Part shown: positions 1-9,187 of the stretch, one piece after another | How positions within the stretch are numbered: the first letter of the stretch is position 1 | Layout of the letters: every line of letters starts with the position of its first letter | DNA from: Geminocystis sp. NIES-3708 | GTDB lineage: Bacteria > Cyanobacteriota > Cyanobacteriia > Cyanobacteriales > Cyanobacteriaceae | Length of the DNA stretch: 64,000 bases | Assembly (NCBI RefSeq): GCF_001548095.1 | Contig: NZ_AP014815.1 | Span: 3,657,656-3,721,655 of the forward strand | Direction of reading: 5' to 3' | Notes under the pieces: generated by a model | Told to the model about the DNA's origin: nothing | The model's input: the letters and a program-made list of their open reading frames with translations, nothing else | Database searches by the model: none | Position numbers and translations under genes: made by a program

Positions 1-160
1 AAGGATTTTCATAACTATTATTATTATATTTTTCGGGTAATAAACTATGATATTCTAAACCATGAAAATGAGGTAAAATATTTTGTATATAGTTAGTTAT
101 TCCCGTCGGTTTTTCAACCAGCATTGATAGATTAATTATTAATTCTTGCTCCATTTTCAT
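1..160 (-). CDS. Glycosyltransferase (GT4-like), N-terminal fragment cut by window edge
   Basis: Reading leftwards from an ATG at 160, the frame stays open to the window edge (53 codons). The peptide begins with a short charged stretch and then LIINLSML, VEKPTGITNYIQNILP and HFHGLEY. This 'inls...kptGi..Y..nllp.l' opening is typical of group 1 (GT4) glycosyltransferases, where it holds the start of the first Rossmann fold. A second in-frame ATG at 154 is better spaced from an AGAGG ribosome-binding-like stretch at about 161-165, so the true start may be there. The acceptor and sugar donor cannot be told from so short a piece. The family call rests on pattern recognition alone. Confidence 0.5.
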   Translation of the reverse strand, partial: MKMEQELIINLSMLVEKPTGITNYIQNILPHFHGLEYHSLLPEKYNNNSYENP

Positions 161-365
161 CCTCTAAATCTCAAAGAAGAATTTTTATAATATAAATTTT
201 ATAGTAATTTTTCAATCATTTGTAAACAATTAAGGATTAAAAAATAAATCTGTAAATTTTAATATACCTGAAAGCCGATAACTAAAAGCTGATGAGCTAA
301 AACGCTTTTAACTTATATCTTTTAAAATTAGTAAAAAATAGCTTATTTTAATAAACAGATTATAT

Positions 366-401
366 AAAAAAATTAGTCCATAAAAAATTTATAGACTAAT
401 T
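366..401 (-). terminator. Rho-independent terminator of sodB
   Basis: Bases 371-384 and 388-401 form an inverted repeat with 13 of 14 positions paired around a three-base loop. Read on the minus strand, the stem is followed by a run of seven T. It lies about 34 bases past the sodB stop codon, so it fits as that gene's terminator. Confidence 0.7.
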
Positions 402-434
402 ATTAATTATTCATTTCTAATTTTTAAGAATTAA

Positions 435-1040
435 TTAAGCCGTTGCCTTAGCAAAATTTTCCGCAACAAAATCCCAATTAACTAATTTGCTTAGAAAATC
501 ACTGATGTAATCAGGGCGTTTATTTTGATAATCTAAATAGTAAGCGTGTTCCCATACATCCATTGTTAATAAAGGAATTTGCCCAGCGGTTAAGGGATTA
601 TCGGCATTACCAGTTTTAGTGACTTTTAAAGTACCATTATCTAATACTAACCATGCCCAACCACTACCAAACTGAGTAGCACCAGCCGTTTTGAAAGCCT
701 CTACAAACTTGTCAAAACTACCGAAATCAGCATCAATTTTATCAGCTAATGCACCACTAGGAGTACCACCACCATTAGGTTTAATAGACTGCCAATAAAA
801 ACTGTGATTCCATGCTTGAGCAGCATTATTAAAAATACCAGCCTGACTGGGGTTAGTAGCCGTGATTTTAATGACTTCTTCAAGGGATTTAGAGTCTAAA
901 TCTGTACCTGCGACTGCATTATTGAAGTTATTTACATAGGCAGCGTGATGTTTGTCATGATGAAATTCTAAGGTACTTTTAGAGATACAAGGCTCTAATG
1001 CGGTGTAATCGAAAGGAAGAGTTGGTAATTGATAAGCCAT
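435..1040 (-). CDS. sodB: Iron superoxide dismutase
   Basis: This 201-residue protein has the normal length of an Fe-type superoxide dismutase, which converts superoxide to oxygen and hydrogen peroxide in the cytosol. The four metal ligands are visible: His27 (in FHHDKHH), His79 (in AWNHSFYW), Asp161 and His165 (in DVWEHAYYLDYQN). The AQAWNHSFYW segment and the lack of a signal peptide favour the iron form over the membrane-anchored manganese form of cyanobacteria. The gene is transcribed alone and is followed by a strong hairpin terminator. No regulatory site such as a Fur box was recognised upstream. Confidence 0.95.
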   Translation of the reverse strand: MAYQLPTLPFDYTALEPCISKSTLEFHHDKHHAAYVNNFNNAVAGTDLDSKSLEEVIKITATNPSQAGIFNNAAQAWNHSFYWQSIKPNGGGTPSGALADKIDADFGSFDKFVEAFKTAGATQFGSGWAWLVLDNGTLKVTKTGNADNPLTAGQIPLLTMDVWEHAYYLDYQNKRPDYISDFLSKLVNWDFVAENFAKATA

Positions 1041-1197
1041 ATTATTTAATCATATTATCGGTTACTTTGTTTATCCTATCTGAATCATGTCTCAACTGTC
1101 AATGGAATCAGTTATAAGCAATAAAATTCGGCTTTTATTTAATAATTGATACTATGATTATTAATAATTTTAGATAGTGATTCTTTCCTTAATATTT

Positions 1198-2322
1198 ATG
1201 AAGCCAATTTGTGAATTAATTAATCTTCAAACTTTAGCTAGTGGCGATATTCTACAATTAAAAACGTATCAATTTAAAGGCAAAACTAAAGATAAAAAAG
1301 TTTATATACAAGCTAATTTACATGGTGCAGAAATCGTAGGAAATAAAGTTATTTATGAATTAATTCAATTTTTAAGTCAGTTAAATGATGATAATATTAA
1401 AGGAGAAATTTTATTAGTACCGATGTGCAATCCTACGGGAGTTAATCAACGAAGTTTGTTTTTCTCTACGGGAAGATTTAGCCCTTATGATGGACTTAAT
1501 TGGAATCGAATTTTTTGGGACTATACTCATGAAAATGTTGATATTAATAAATTTGTACAAGCAAATCTTAATTTAAACAAAGAAAAAATACAACACAATT
1601 TTTTAGATCAAATATTGACTAAATTTGCTGATAAACTTAAATCTATTGATGAAAATCGAGGAATATCTTTTTCTGAACATTATCGTAATCTGTTACATTC
1701 TTTATCTTTAGATGCTAATTATATCATTGATATTCATAGTTCTAGTGTTAAAGCCATCGACTATTTATATTGCTTTGACTATCGTCAAAAAAGTGCAGAT
1801 TATTTTCTTTTTGAATATGCTATTTTAATGAACAAATATGATGGTAATGCCTTTGATGAAGCCTTTTTAAACCCTTGGTTAGTTTTAGAAAAAAAGTTAA
1901 TTCAAGCAGGAAGAAATATTACTTTTGATATAGAATCATGGACATTAGAATTAGGCTCAGGAATGATCATTAATCAAGAATCTGTCAGCAAAGGTGTTAA
2001 AGGTATTATTAATTATTTATCGGCAAAAAATATTCTCAATTTAGAAGTAAAATTACCGAAAAATCCTACTAAATTTATCTCAAAAAATAATCTCAAAAGT
2101 TATTATGCACCTGAAGGGGGAATTATTCAAAAAAGATTACCTGAAGGAACAAAAGTTATTCATGGTGATCTTCTTTATGAAATTTTATCCTTTAATAAAC
2201 AAGGGGATATGCCTACTATAATAGAAATAAAATCCGCAGATAAAGGCATTATCTATGATGTCTCTACTAACGATACTGTTAATCAAGGCGAGTATATTTT
2301 AGGTATTTTTCCCCATGTCTAA
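1198..2322 (+). CDS. Succinylglutamate desuccinylase/aspartoacylase (AstE/AspA) family zinc hydrolase
   Basis: The protein (374 residues from the ATG at 1198) has the zinc site of the M14-like AstE/AspA family: His42 and Glu45 in the NLHGAEIVGNK motif and a later His in YIIDIHSSS. The C-terminal segment (YYAPEGGIIQKRLPEG...) matches the beta-rich tail domain of this family. Members remove acyl groups from acylated amino acids; the substrate cannot be read from sequence. An in-frame GTG at 1177 would add seven residues (MILSLIF); I prefer the ATG because homologous starts usually lie just before this region, but neither start has a clear ribosome-binding site. The end overlaps the start of era by 8 bases, suggesting translational coupling. 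Confidence 0.75.
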   Translation: MKPICELINLQTLASGDILQLKTYQFKGKTKDKKVYIQANLHGAEIVGNKVIYELIQFLSQLNDDNIKGEILLVPMCNPTGVNQRSLFFSTGRFSPYDGLNWNRIFWDYTHENVDINKFVQANLNLNKEKIQHNFLDQILTKFADKLKSIDENRGISFSEHYRNLLHSLSLDANYIIDIHSSSVKAIDYLYCFDYRQKSADYFLFEYAILMNKYDGNAFDEAFLNPWLVLEKKLIQAGRNITFDIESWTLELGSGMIINQESVSKGVKGIINYLSAKNILNLEVKLPKNPTKFISKNNLKSYYAPEGGIIQKRLPEGTKVIHGDLLYEILSFNKQGDMPTIIEIKSADKGIIYDVSTNDTVNQGEYILGIFPHV

Positions 2323-3253
2323 CCCCGTTGAATCTTTTTTGCCTGTTATTCCCGTTGCTTCTCCTGAATTTAAGTCGGGTTTCATCGCTATTATTGGGCG
2401 CCCAAATGTGGGTAAATCTACTCTTATGAATCGATTAGTTGGCGAAAAAATTGCCATAACTTCTCCTGTACCCCAAACTACTCGCAACCGTTTGCAAGGC
2501 ATTTTAACCACCTCAGAAGCACAAATTATTTTTGTTGATACTCCGGGTATTCATAAACCCCATCATGAATTAGGCAAAGTTTTAGTACAAAATGCAGTTT
2601 CTGCCATTAATAATGTTGATGTCGTGTTATTTGTCGTTGATGCTTCTTCACCAGCAGGAGGAGGAGATCGTTATATTACAGACTTATTGCAACATAGTAA
2701 AACGCCTATCATTTTAGGGTTAAATAAAATAGATTTACAAGAAGACAAAAGGGATAAATTAAGAGAAAGTTATCAAGAAATTTGTCAAGAAAATTGGGAA
2801 ATGGTAGATTTCTCTGCCGTAACTGGAGATGGCTTAGATAACTTACAAGAAAAATTGATCACTAAATTAGATTTTGGTCCTTATTATTATCCCCCTGATT
2901 TAATTACAGATCAACCAGAAAGATTTATTGTCGGCGAATTAATTAGAGAGCAAATTTTACTGTTAACGAAAGAAGAAATACCTCATTCTGTCGCTGTAAC
3001 GGTGGAAAAAATGGAAGAAAGTGCTAAACTCACTAAAATTTATGCAGCGATAAGTGTCGAACGAACTTCTCAAAAATCGATTATTATTGGTCATAAAGGC
3101 AGTATGTTAAAAGAAATTGGTACAGTTTCTCGTCAACAAATGCAAAAATTATTAAGTGGCAAAGTTTACTTAGAATTATTCGTTAAAGTTGAGCCAAAAT
3201 GGCGACAATCTCGCTTAAGATTAGCTGAATTTGGTTATGATGTAATATCTTAA
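2315..3253 (+). CDS. era: Ribosome-assembly GTPase Era
   Basis: Era binds 16S rRNA and helps 30S subunit maturation. The 312-residue protein shows the GTPase motifs in order: G1 GRPNVGKST near residue 27, G3 VDTPGIHKPHHELGK near residue 75 and G4 NKID near residue 137. A C-terminal KH domain contains IIIGHKGSMLKEIG. The length and domain order are standard; the first ~20 residues before the G domain are somewhat longer than in E. coli. The start codon overlaps the end of the upstream hydrolase gene. A transposon end begins within about ten bases after the stop codon, so any native terminator has been displaced or lost. Confidence 0.96.
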   Translation: MSNPVESFLPVIPVASPEFKSGFIAIIGRPNVGKSTLMNRLVGEKIAITSPVPQTTRNRLQGILTTSEAQIIFVDTPGIHKPHHELGKVLVQNAVSAINNVDVVLFVVDASSPAGGGDRYITDLLQHSKTPIILGLNKIDLQEDKRDKLRESYQEICQENWEMVDFSAVTGDGLDNLQEKLITKLDFGPYYYPPDLITDQPERFIVGELIREQILLLTKEEIPHSVAVTVEKMEESAKLTKIYAAISVERTSQKSIIIGHKGSMLKEIGTVSRQQMQKLLSGKVYLELFVKVEPKWRQSRLRLAEFGYDVIS

Positions 3254-3280
3254 ATCCTATTACAAGAATTTTATCATATT

Positions 3281-3497
3281 TGTCGAGTAACATTTTATCT
3301 GTCGCTTTAACATTTTATTTGTCATGGGGATAATTCCTCCTCAAATCCCCTTCCCTAAACAATCATAACCATCTTTGATCCCTCCTCATCATCGAAGATA
3401 GGTTTAACAAATTACTTGTCATTATTCTGAACATTAACAAATTGATTGTCATTTCCTCTGATTTGACTTTTCAAAATTTATAACATAATAGTTGTCA
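3281..3497 (+). repeat. TnsB-binding-type repeats at the left end of the first V-K element
   Basis: At least five direct copies of a motif TAACA...TGTC(A/G) are visible, at about 3288-3304, 3307-3323, 3405-3421, 3435-3451 and 3481-3497. The same motif recurs at both ends of the element at 45448-51119. In V-K and other Tn7-like transposons such arrays are bound by the transposase TnsB. The stretch from the era stop to the tnsB start holds nothing else recognisable. Confidence 0.7.
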
Positions 3498-3547
3498 TTT
3501 TTTAATAACGCTGTTGAAATAATATTATGTTTTTATAAATGGTATTT

Positions 3548-5227
3548 ATGAGCAAAGAAAAAAATATAATCCCTGTTGATATTCCTGAAGATGTCCAGAG
3601 GAGGATTGAACTCATCAATTATTTAATGGAACCGTGCGATCGCATCTCTTATGGGAAAAAGTTAGATGAAGTGAGTCAGAAGTTAAACTGCTCTCGTTGA
3701 ACAGTGCAACGCATGGTAAAAAAAAATGGTAAAAAAAAATGGGAAGAGGAGGGAATTAACGGTCTATTTTCAACCCAAAGAACGGATAAAGGTCAACATC
3801 GTATCGACCAAGTTTTAGTTGATTTCATTAAAAAACAGTATATAGAAGGGAATCGGGGAGGCACTAAAGTTAATCGTTCTCAGATTGCGGTTAAAGCACA
3901 AGTTAAAGCCAAACAAGAAGGGTTGAAAGTACCCAGCCACATGACTGTTTATCGCATTCTTCAAACAATTATCGATGAACAAGCCGTGAAGAAAAATATT
4001 CGTAACCCCGGATGGAAGGGCACTAAATTAAGTTTGAGAACAAAGGATGGCACAATTTTAGAGCCAGAATACAGTAATCACGTCTGGCAATGTGACCATA
4101 CAGAGGCAGATATTTTATTGGTTGATAGCTCTGGTAAGATATTTAAACGTCCTTGGTTGACCACCGTAATCGATACTTATTCCCGTTGTATTGTAGGTAT
4201 AAACTTAGGTTTTGATGCTCCCAGTTCAATGGTAGTAGGTTTAGCCCTTCGTCATGCTATTTTGCCCAAAGACTACCCTTCGGACTATCAATTACATGAA
4301 CAGTGGGGAACTTATGGTAAACCAGAGTATATTTTTACTGATAGCGGTACAGATTTTAAGTCTCATCATGTTCAGCAAATAGCTTCTCAGCTAGGTATAA
4401 CCTGGAAGTTTCGTTCTCGTCCTTCTGAAGGTGGTATCGTGGAAAGACCCTTTGGCACTATTAATACACAATTGCTATCTACCTTGCCTGGATATACTGG
4501 GTCAAATATCAAAGAACGACCAAAAGAAGCCGAAAAAGGTGCCTGTCTCACTCTTAATAATTTTCATAAGCTCGTAGTTCGTTATATAGTTAATAATTAC
4601 AATCAGAGTTTGGATAAGCGTACGGGACAAACTCGTTATCAGAGGTGGGAAGCAGGTTTAGCGGTAACACCTTCCTTGCCAACGGAACGAGAATTGGATC
4701 TATGTTTAATGAAACAAACTCGCCGTACGGTTTATCAAGGGGTTTACATTAGTTTCAATAATTTATCCTATAAAGGAGAGTATTTGTCGGGTTATGGGGG
4801 AGAGCAAGTCATCCTCAGATATGAGCCTAGTGACATAACCACTATTTATGTATATAAAAACGAGGGCGATAAAGAGGTGTTTCTTTGTCGTGCTTTTGCT
4901 CAAGATTTAGAGTCGGAATCTCTCTCGTTTTATGAAGCAAAGGAAATAACCCGTCAAATCAGAGAAAAAGGCAAATCAATAACGAATAACTCTATTCTTG
5001 CTGAAGTTCAGGCTCGTGAGTTAATCATCAAAGAGAAAAAAAGTAAAAAACAGATACAGAAAGAAGAGCATAATTTGCTCAAAGAACAATTATCACCTCT
5101 AAAGGTTGAGCCGATAGAAGATGAGGAAAATTTACAGGAGAATGAGCCAGATTTAGTTGTGGAAACTGAAGGTGAGTCTGTCAATGTTTATGACTATAAC
5201 GAAATGATTGAAGAGTATGGATGGTAA
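3548..5227 (+). pseudogene. tnsB: TnsB-type DDE transposase of a V-K CAST, interrupted by a TGA
   Basis: Starting from the ATG at 3548, the frame reads MSKEKNIIPVDIPEDV... and meets a TGA at 3698-3700, then continues in the same frame to 5227. In total it has 559 codons, close to known V-K TnsB proteins. The stop falls in the helix-turn-helix (…CSR*TVQRMVKK…), where relatives have Arg, so a CGA-to-TGA change is likely. The catalytic DDE residues are still present: Asp in WQCDHTEADILL, Asp in IFTDSGTDF and Glu in GGIVERPFGT. A 12-base tandem duplication after the stop adds four residues (NGKK). A restart at GTG 3704 would give a 507-residue protein lacking the first DNA-binding domain, so activity is doubtful. 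Confidence 0.85.
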
Positions 5228-5233
5228 ATAATT

Positions 5234-6067
5234 ATGACTAAAGCAGAAATTATCGCAAATAACTTAGGCTCTATTAACTCACAACTAGATGACGATAATC
5301 TTAAAACTGAGATAGAAAGGTTAAGAAAACCCAGTTTTGTAGAATTGGAAGCGGTTAAATTACTACATGATTGGCTGGAGAATAAGCGTCATTCTCGCCA
5401 GTGCTGTCGTGTAGTAGGGGAGTCAAGAAATAGTAAAACTCTTGCCTGTAATGCTTTTAGATTAAGACACAAACCAGAGCAACAACCAGGAAAAGCTCCA
5501 AAAGTTCCAGTGGTATATGTTCAACGACCTTAAGAGTGTAGCTCTCGGGATTTATTTCAAACAATTATTGAACATCTTAAATATCAAATTACGAAGGGTA
5601 CTGTTAGCGACATTCGAGATCGCACTTACAATGTGCTGAAAACTTGTCAAGTAGAAATGTTAATTATTGATGAGGCAGATCGTTTAAAACCGAAAACATT
5701 TGCTGATGTTAGAGATATATACGATCTAGGTATCGCAGTGGTTTTAGTGGGAACAGAGCGACTGGATACGGTAATTAAAAAGGATGAACAAGTTTACAAC
5801 CGCTTTCGTGCTTGTTATAGTTTTGGGACTTTGACGGGAAACTCATTAATCAAAGTCGTAGAGATATGGGAGAAACAAGTTCTATGCCTTCCTCTTCCAT
5901 CTAATTTAGCCCAGAAAAGTATGATGCAAGTTATTGCCCAATCAACTCGTGGTTACATTGGCTTAATTGATATGATTCTCAAAGAAGCAGCTATTAGAAC
6001 TCTACAGAAAGGTAATAAAAAAATAGATTTGAACACCCTTAAAGAAGTTGCACAGGAGTATAAATAA
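5234..6067 (+). pseudogene. tnsC: TnsC AAA+ ATPase of a V-K CAST, interrupted by a TAA
   Basis: The frame covers 278 codons, matching the roughly 276-residue TnsC of V-K transposons, which forms ATP-dependent filaments that link target selection by Cas12k and TniQ to TnsB. A single TAA at 5531-5533 interrupts it after ...VPVVYVQRP. The same frame continues (ECSSRDLFQTII...), so the lesion is a point mutation, probably CAA to TAA. The Walker A motif reads GESRNSKT where the family has GxxxxGK(S/T), so the glycine before the lysine is changed to serine. Walker B (MLIIDEADRL) is intact. An internal start near 5633 could only give a fragment without Walker A. Confidence 0.85.
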
Positions 6068-6570
6068 TGCTGGTAAATGAGCTCGAATATTGGTATTTAA
6101 CACCTACACCTATGGCTAATGAGAGTATCAGTCATTTTATGGGTAGATTTAGGCGAGAGAATCAATTAAGTGTTTCTATGTTGGCTACCATAACAGGTTT
6201 AGGAGGTGCGATCGCACGTTGGGAGAAGTTTAGACTCAATCCTCCTCCCACACAAAAAGAGTTAGATAAACTAGCTGAGTTAGTTCGCTTGGATACTAAA
6301 GATTTACAGTTAATGTTACCGCTACAAGGAACGGGGATGAAACTAGAACCGATTAGGCTTTATCCTAGTTGTTATATTGAATCACCCTGTCACCAAATAC
6401 AATGGCAGTTTAAGACAAGCGATCGCTGCTTTGCCCATAATCTAACTTTATTATCCGAATGTCCTTTTTGTGGGGCTAGATTTAGGATATCTAGCCAATG
6501 GGAACAAGGATGTTGTCATCGGTGCTTTAGTAGTTTTGAGAGTATGATTAACTATCAAAAGCCTCTTTGA
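6067..6570 (+). CDS. tniQ: TniQ target-selection protein of a V-K CAST
   Basis: The 167-residue length equals that of the short TniQ proteins of V-K transposons, much shorter than TniQ/TnsD of other Tn7-like elements. In order it has a small helix-turn-helix-like part (SVSMLATITGLGGAIARWE) and a C-terminal zinc-binding part with CPFCGARF followed by CCHRC. In the transposition complex TniQ bridges Cas12k at the target to the TnsC filament. The start codon overlaps the tnsC stop by one base, showing tight coupling. The reading frame is intact, unlike its two partners. Confidence 0.85.
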   Translation: MLVNELEYWYLTPTPMANESISHFMGRFRRENQLSVSMLATITGLGGAIARWEKFRLNPPPTQKELDKLAELVRLDTKDLQLMLPLQGTGMKLEPIRLYPSCYIESPCHQIQWQFKTSDRCFAHNLTLLSECPFCGARFRISSQWEQGCCHRCFSSFESMINYQKPL

Positions 6571-6594
6571 GGTTAACACCGATAATTCTTCATA

Positions 6595-7173
6595 TTAGAA
6601 GCATAAATTGAAGTAGAATAGTTGCCTGTTAGCTTTTAGTTCTTGATCAAATAGTTGGTGTGCAACCTTAAAATCAATTTGTATTCCCGCATAAACACAG
6701 GCAATTCTATCTCCTTTCGTACCAATCAAGTTGATATATTCAACGAGATGAGTCTCTGGATCTCTTTGGTAAGATACCATATTGCTATTCGAATTGCGTT
6801 CTTCAAAGATCATATCTTCCATTACCCGAGTACGAGACTGAATAGGTGGTTTGTAAGCAACTGACAAACAAGACCAACAATTAATCATCTCCATATGGGG
6901 AATTAGGATTTTTCTCGGACGTGTTAGATGACAAAGAGTTTGTACATTCAGTCCACTGCGATCTAGAGTTCTGATTACATCAGGTATCTGATAGGGTGGA
7001 CTAATCACTAAAAAGTAATCTCCTGGCTTTGCTAGTTCGGCAACATTCATCATGGGAATATAATGGTCTGTTGTACATTCTCGATGCAATGGCATTTGGT
7101 AAATGATTAAATCAGGCTCAACTTTCTTAATTGCGGAGATAACACTGTAGATATTTCCTTGGGATATATTCAT
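6595..7173 (-). CDS. Divergent DNA-methyltransferase-like protein (SPPY motif)
   Basis: I do not firmly recognise this 192-residue protein. It contains SPPY (residues ~57-60), which resembles the DPPY/NPPY catalytic motif of amino-methyltransferases. A late segment, HLVEYINLIGTKGDRIACVYAG, has the rhythm of the SAM-binding motif that follows the catalytic motif in permuted enzymes (…li..tkpGD.VlDpFaGsG), but the Asp-Pro-Phe core is replaced. It could be a worn or highly diverged N6-adenine methyltransferase, or something unrelated. It is convergent with tniQ and is the last gene of the minus-strand block that contains the type I R-M genes. Confidence 0.4.
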   Translation of the reverse strand: MNISQGNIYSVISAIKKVEPDLIIYQMPLHRECTTDHYIPMMNVAELAKPGDYFLVISPPYQIPDVIRTLDRSGLNVQTLCHLTRPRKILIPHMEMINCWSCLSVAYKPPIQSRTRVMEDMIFEERNSNSNMVSYQRDPETHLVEYINLIGTKGDRIACVYAGIQIDFKVAHQLFDQELKANRQLFYFNLCF

Positions 7174-7237
7174 GGACTAAACATTCAATCATAATGGTAA
7201 TGTATATAGCGTTATAAAAATTATGTGTAAATTAAGT

Positions 7238-7753
7238 CTAAATCTCTATTTTGTAAGGTTTATGAACTAAGCCTTGCTCAATAAAGTCTTTAAAGGATTG
7301 ATGGGGTGAGGGCATGGAAATCTCTATTTCTTTGCATACTCTGAAGTTGTATAAAATTTTGTAATTAGTGACAATAATATGGCGTTCAACCTGTCGAAGA
7401 ATATAATCTTCGTTTGTTTTGCTCCAATTAAAGCCATACTTATAGGCTTCCTCGAAACGGAAAGTAGGGGTTAAGTGGAATTTATTCAACAGTTGTGGGG
7501 TTAAAGTCCATATCAGTCCATATATCAGTTGGGGATGTGGGTGACGATAGCATCGTTGATTGAGAATATTAAAGTCTCTCTGTAGATACTTAGTCGGGTG
7601 TTTATTATTCTTGAGTTGGTACACATGATTTGATAGTCTCCTGCGTATATTGAAAGTAGAGCCAATATAATAAACTGGATAGGGAGTATCATAAAGCCAA
7701 TCGTATTCATGAGCTATAACTGGATATAAAAAATACACGCAAGGATAAATCAT
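7238..7753 (-). CDS. GIY-YIG domain protein, putative nuclease
   Basis: The N-terminal part of this 171-residue protein carries a GIY-YIG signature: CVYFL at residues 5-9 stands for the GIY strand and YYIGSTFNIRRRL at 28-40 holds YIG and the conserved downstream Arg. GIY-YIG domains cut DNA in homing endonucleases, restriction enzymes and UvrC. The C-terminal ~90 residues match nothing I recognise. The gene ends a minus-strand series just downstream of hsdM, with 8 bases between them. A cargo or phage-derived nuclease is likely; its target is unknown. Confidence 0.6.
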   Translation of the reverse strand: MIYPCVYFLYPVIAHEYDWLYDTPYPVYYIGSTFNIRRRLSNHVYQLKNNKHPTKYLQRDFNILNQRCYRHPHPQLIYGLIWTLTPQLLNKFHLTPTFRFEEAYKYGFNWSKTNEDYILRQVERHIIVTNYKILYNFRVCKEIEISMPSPHQSFKDFIEQGLVHKPYKIEI

Positions 7754-7761
7754 TGACTCAA

Positions 7762-9185
7762 TTATTTAAGTAGGGCTAATACTTTCATTACTTCTTCTCC
7801 CTTATCTTCAATTAATTGTATCAGTTCTTCAGGGGTTTGATCGTCCTCCTCTACTTTTATATTTGGATTAACGGCTTTAAGATCATAGTTTTTTGCCTCT
7901 ATTTCCTCACGGGTAACAGTCCAACTTCTCTCACTGTCTTGTCTGTCGGGGAGTAACTCTAAAAATAGAATATTGGCTTTAACTCCCCCTCCCGCCGCAG
8001 CAAATGTCCCCGCAGGAAGGCTGACAATACACCATAAATCAAAATCATTGAGTAGTTTCTTCTTGGTTTGTAAAAAGGCGGTTTCATTTGTACGAAATAA
8101 TACCCCTTCATCTAAGACAACTCCGCATCTACCGTTATGATTGAGGCTATCGATGAGATGTTGTAAAAAGAGAACTTGAGTGGCACTGGTTTTATAACTA
8201 AACTTGGCTTGTACTTCTTTATGTTCTTTGGCACCAAAAGGAGGATTAGTGAGGATAACATCAAATAGTTGAGGGGCATTTTTAAACAAGTCGCCATAGA
8301 CAGCACTACCTGTTAAGGTGTTACCATGCCATAGGTTAGGTTGATCGATACCGTGTAACATAAGGTTAGCTAAGGCGATCGGATAGATAAGGTTTTCTTT
8401 CTCCCTACCGTAAAAGGTTTGATGTTTGAGGGTGTCTAATTGTTCGGCAGTGATGTCATCTCCTAATTGATTGCTAATATGTTCGTAAGTTTGAGCAAGG
8501 AAGCCTCCTGTACCACTGGCTGGATCATAGACAGTTTCTCTGATTTGGGGATCAATAGCCGTGATGATCGCCCTTATGACTTCTCTAGGGGTAAAGAATT
8601 GCCCACCATCATTATTTTTCTCCCCCATTTTCAACAGTCATCCATTACTTGGGATATGGGAAAAATATGGGTATCGTCAACGTTGCGAATTTCTTGAACT
8701 TTATCTAACACATCGAGAAGGTTACGCTCACTATCAATTCTTACTTTATCAGTAGCCGAGAGAACTTCACTGACAATCTTTTGTCTAGGAGTAGCGTTGG
8801 GTTGATCTTTTAAGGCTTTGAGGGTGGGCAATAAACCAAAGGGTTTACCGTCATTGTCGTAACCGCCGTTAACGAAGTTCATAAAATCTCCTAAGTTGCC
8901 ACTCATGGTTAACTCTAGCCGTTTTGTACCGTTAGGAGATGCCCAATCTTGCCAACGGTAAGGGTATTCAAGGGAGTAATGAAAGTCTAAGCCTAATGCT
9001 TCCATGCCTTCGGCTTCTTGTCGTTCGATGTCGTCAAGAATACGCAAAAATAACAACCATGTTAATTCGGGAACGTATTGTAAGGCACTGGTACAGTTCG
9101 ATCTCCTCATGATGTCACAGATACCTTTAATATAGCTGTTGAGGCTTTGTTGGGTGTTAAATTGTTTGATGTTGTTTTTGGTCAT
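7762..9185 (-). pseudogene. hsdM: Type I restriction-modification M subunit, frameshifted
   Basis: Two overlapping frames together make an HsdM of about 474 residues, near the family norm. The first (9185 down to 8631, 184 residues) is the N-terminal helical domain and ends ...THIFPISQVMDDC. The second (from about 8634) continues LLKMGEKNNDGGQFFTPREV and holds the SAM motif DPASGTGGFL and the catalytic NPPF. Family members read straight through this junction, so a one-base indel near 8635-8645 has split the gene. Without a functional M subunit, the type I system should neither modify nor restrict. A sequencing error is the main alternative. Confidence 0.85.
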
Positions 9186-9187
9186 AA

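Larger units (their letters stand above)
3258..6570 (+). mobile_element. Decayed type V-K CAST transposition module (tnsB-tnsC-tniQ with one end)
   Basis: This block contains the three-gene set tnsB-tnsC-tniQ in the order and sizes known from Cas12k transposons. It is preceded by a cluster of short repeats of the form TAACA-N(6-7)-TGTC, which look like TnsB-binding sites. The outermost degenerate copy starts at about 3258, only a few bases past the era stop codon. No cas12k, tracrRNA or CRISPR array was found next to it. tnsB and tnsC each carry one internal stop codon, so the module is probably dead. The right-hand end was not found; the cargo may extend to about 14458. The stated end is simply the end of tniQ. 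Confidence 0.75.

Noticed and set aside
2299-2511. 70-residue minus-strand frame over era
   Set aside because: It is antisense to the conserved G domain of era and has no recognisable content.
8631-8640. Programmed frameshift in hsdM
   Set aside because: There is no slippery heptamer followed by a stable stem at the junction. A simple indel explains the split better.
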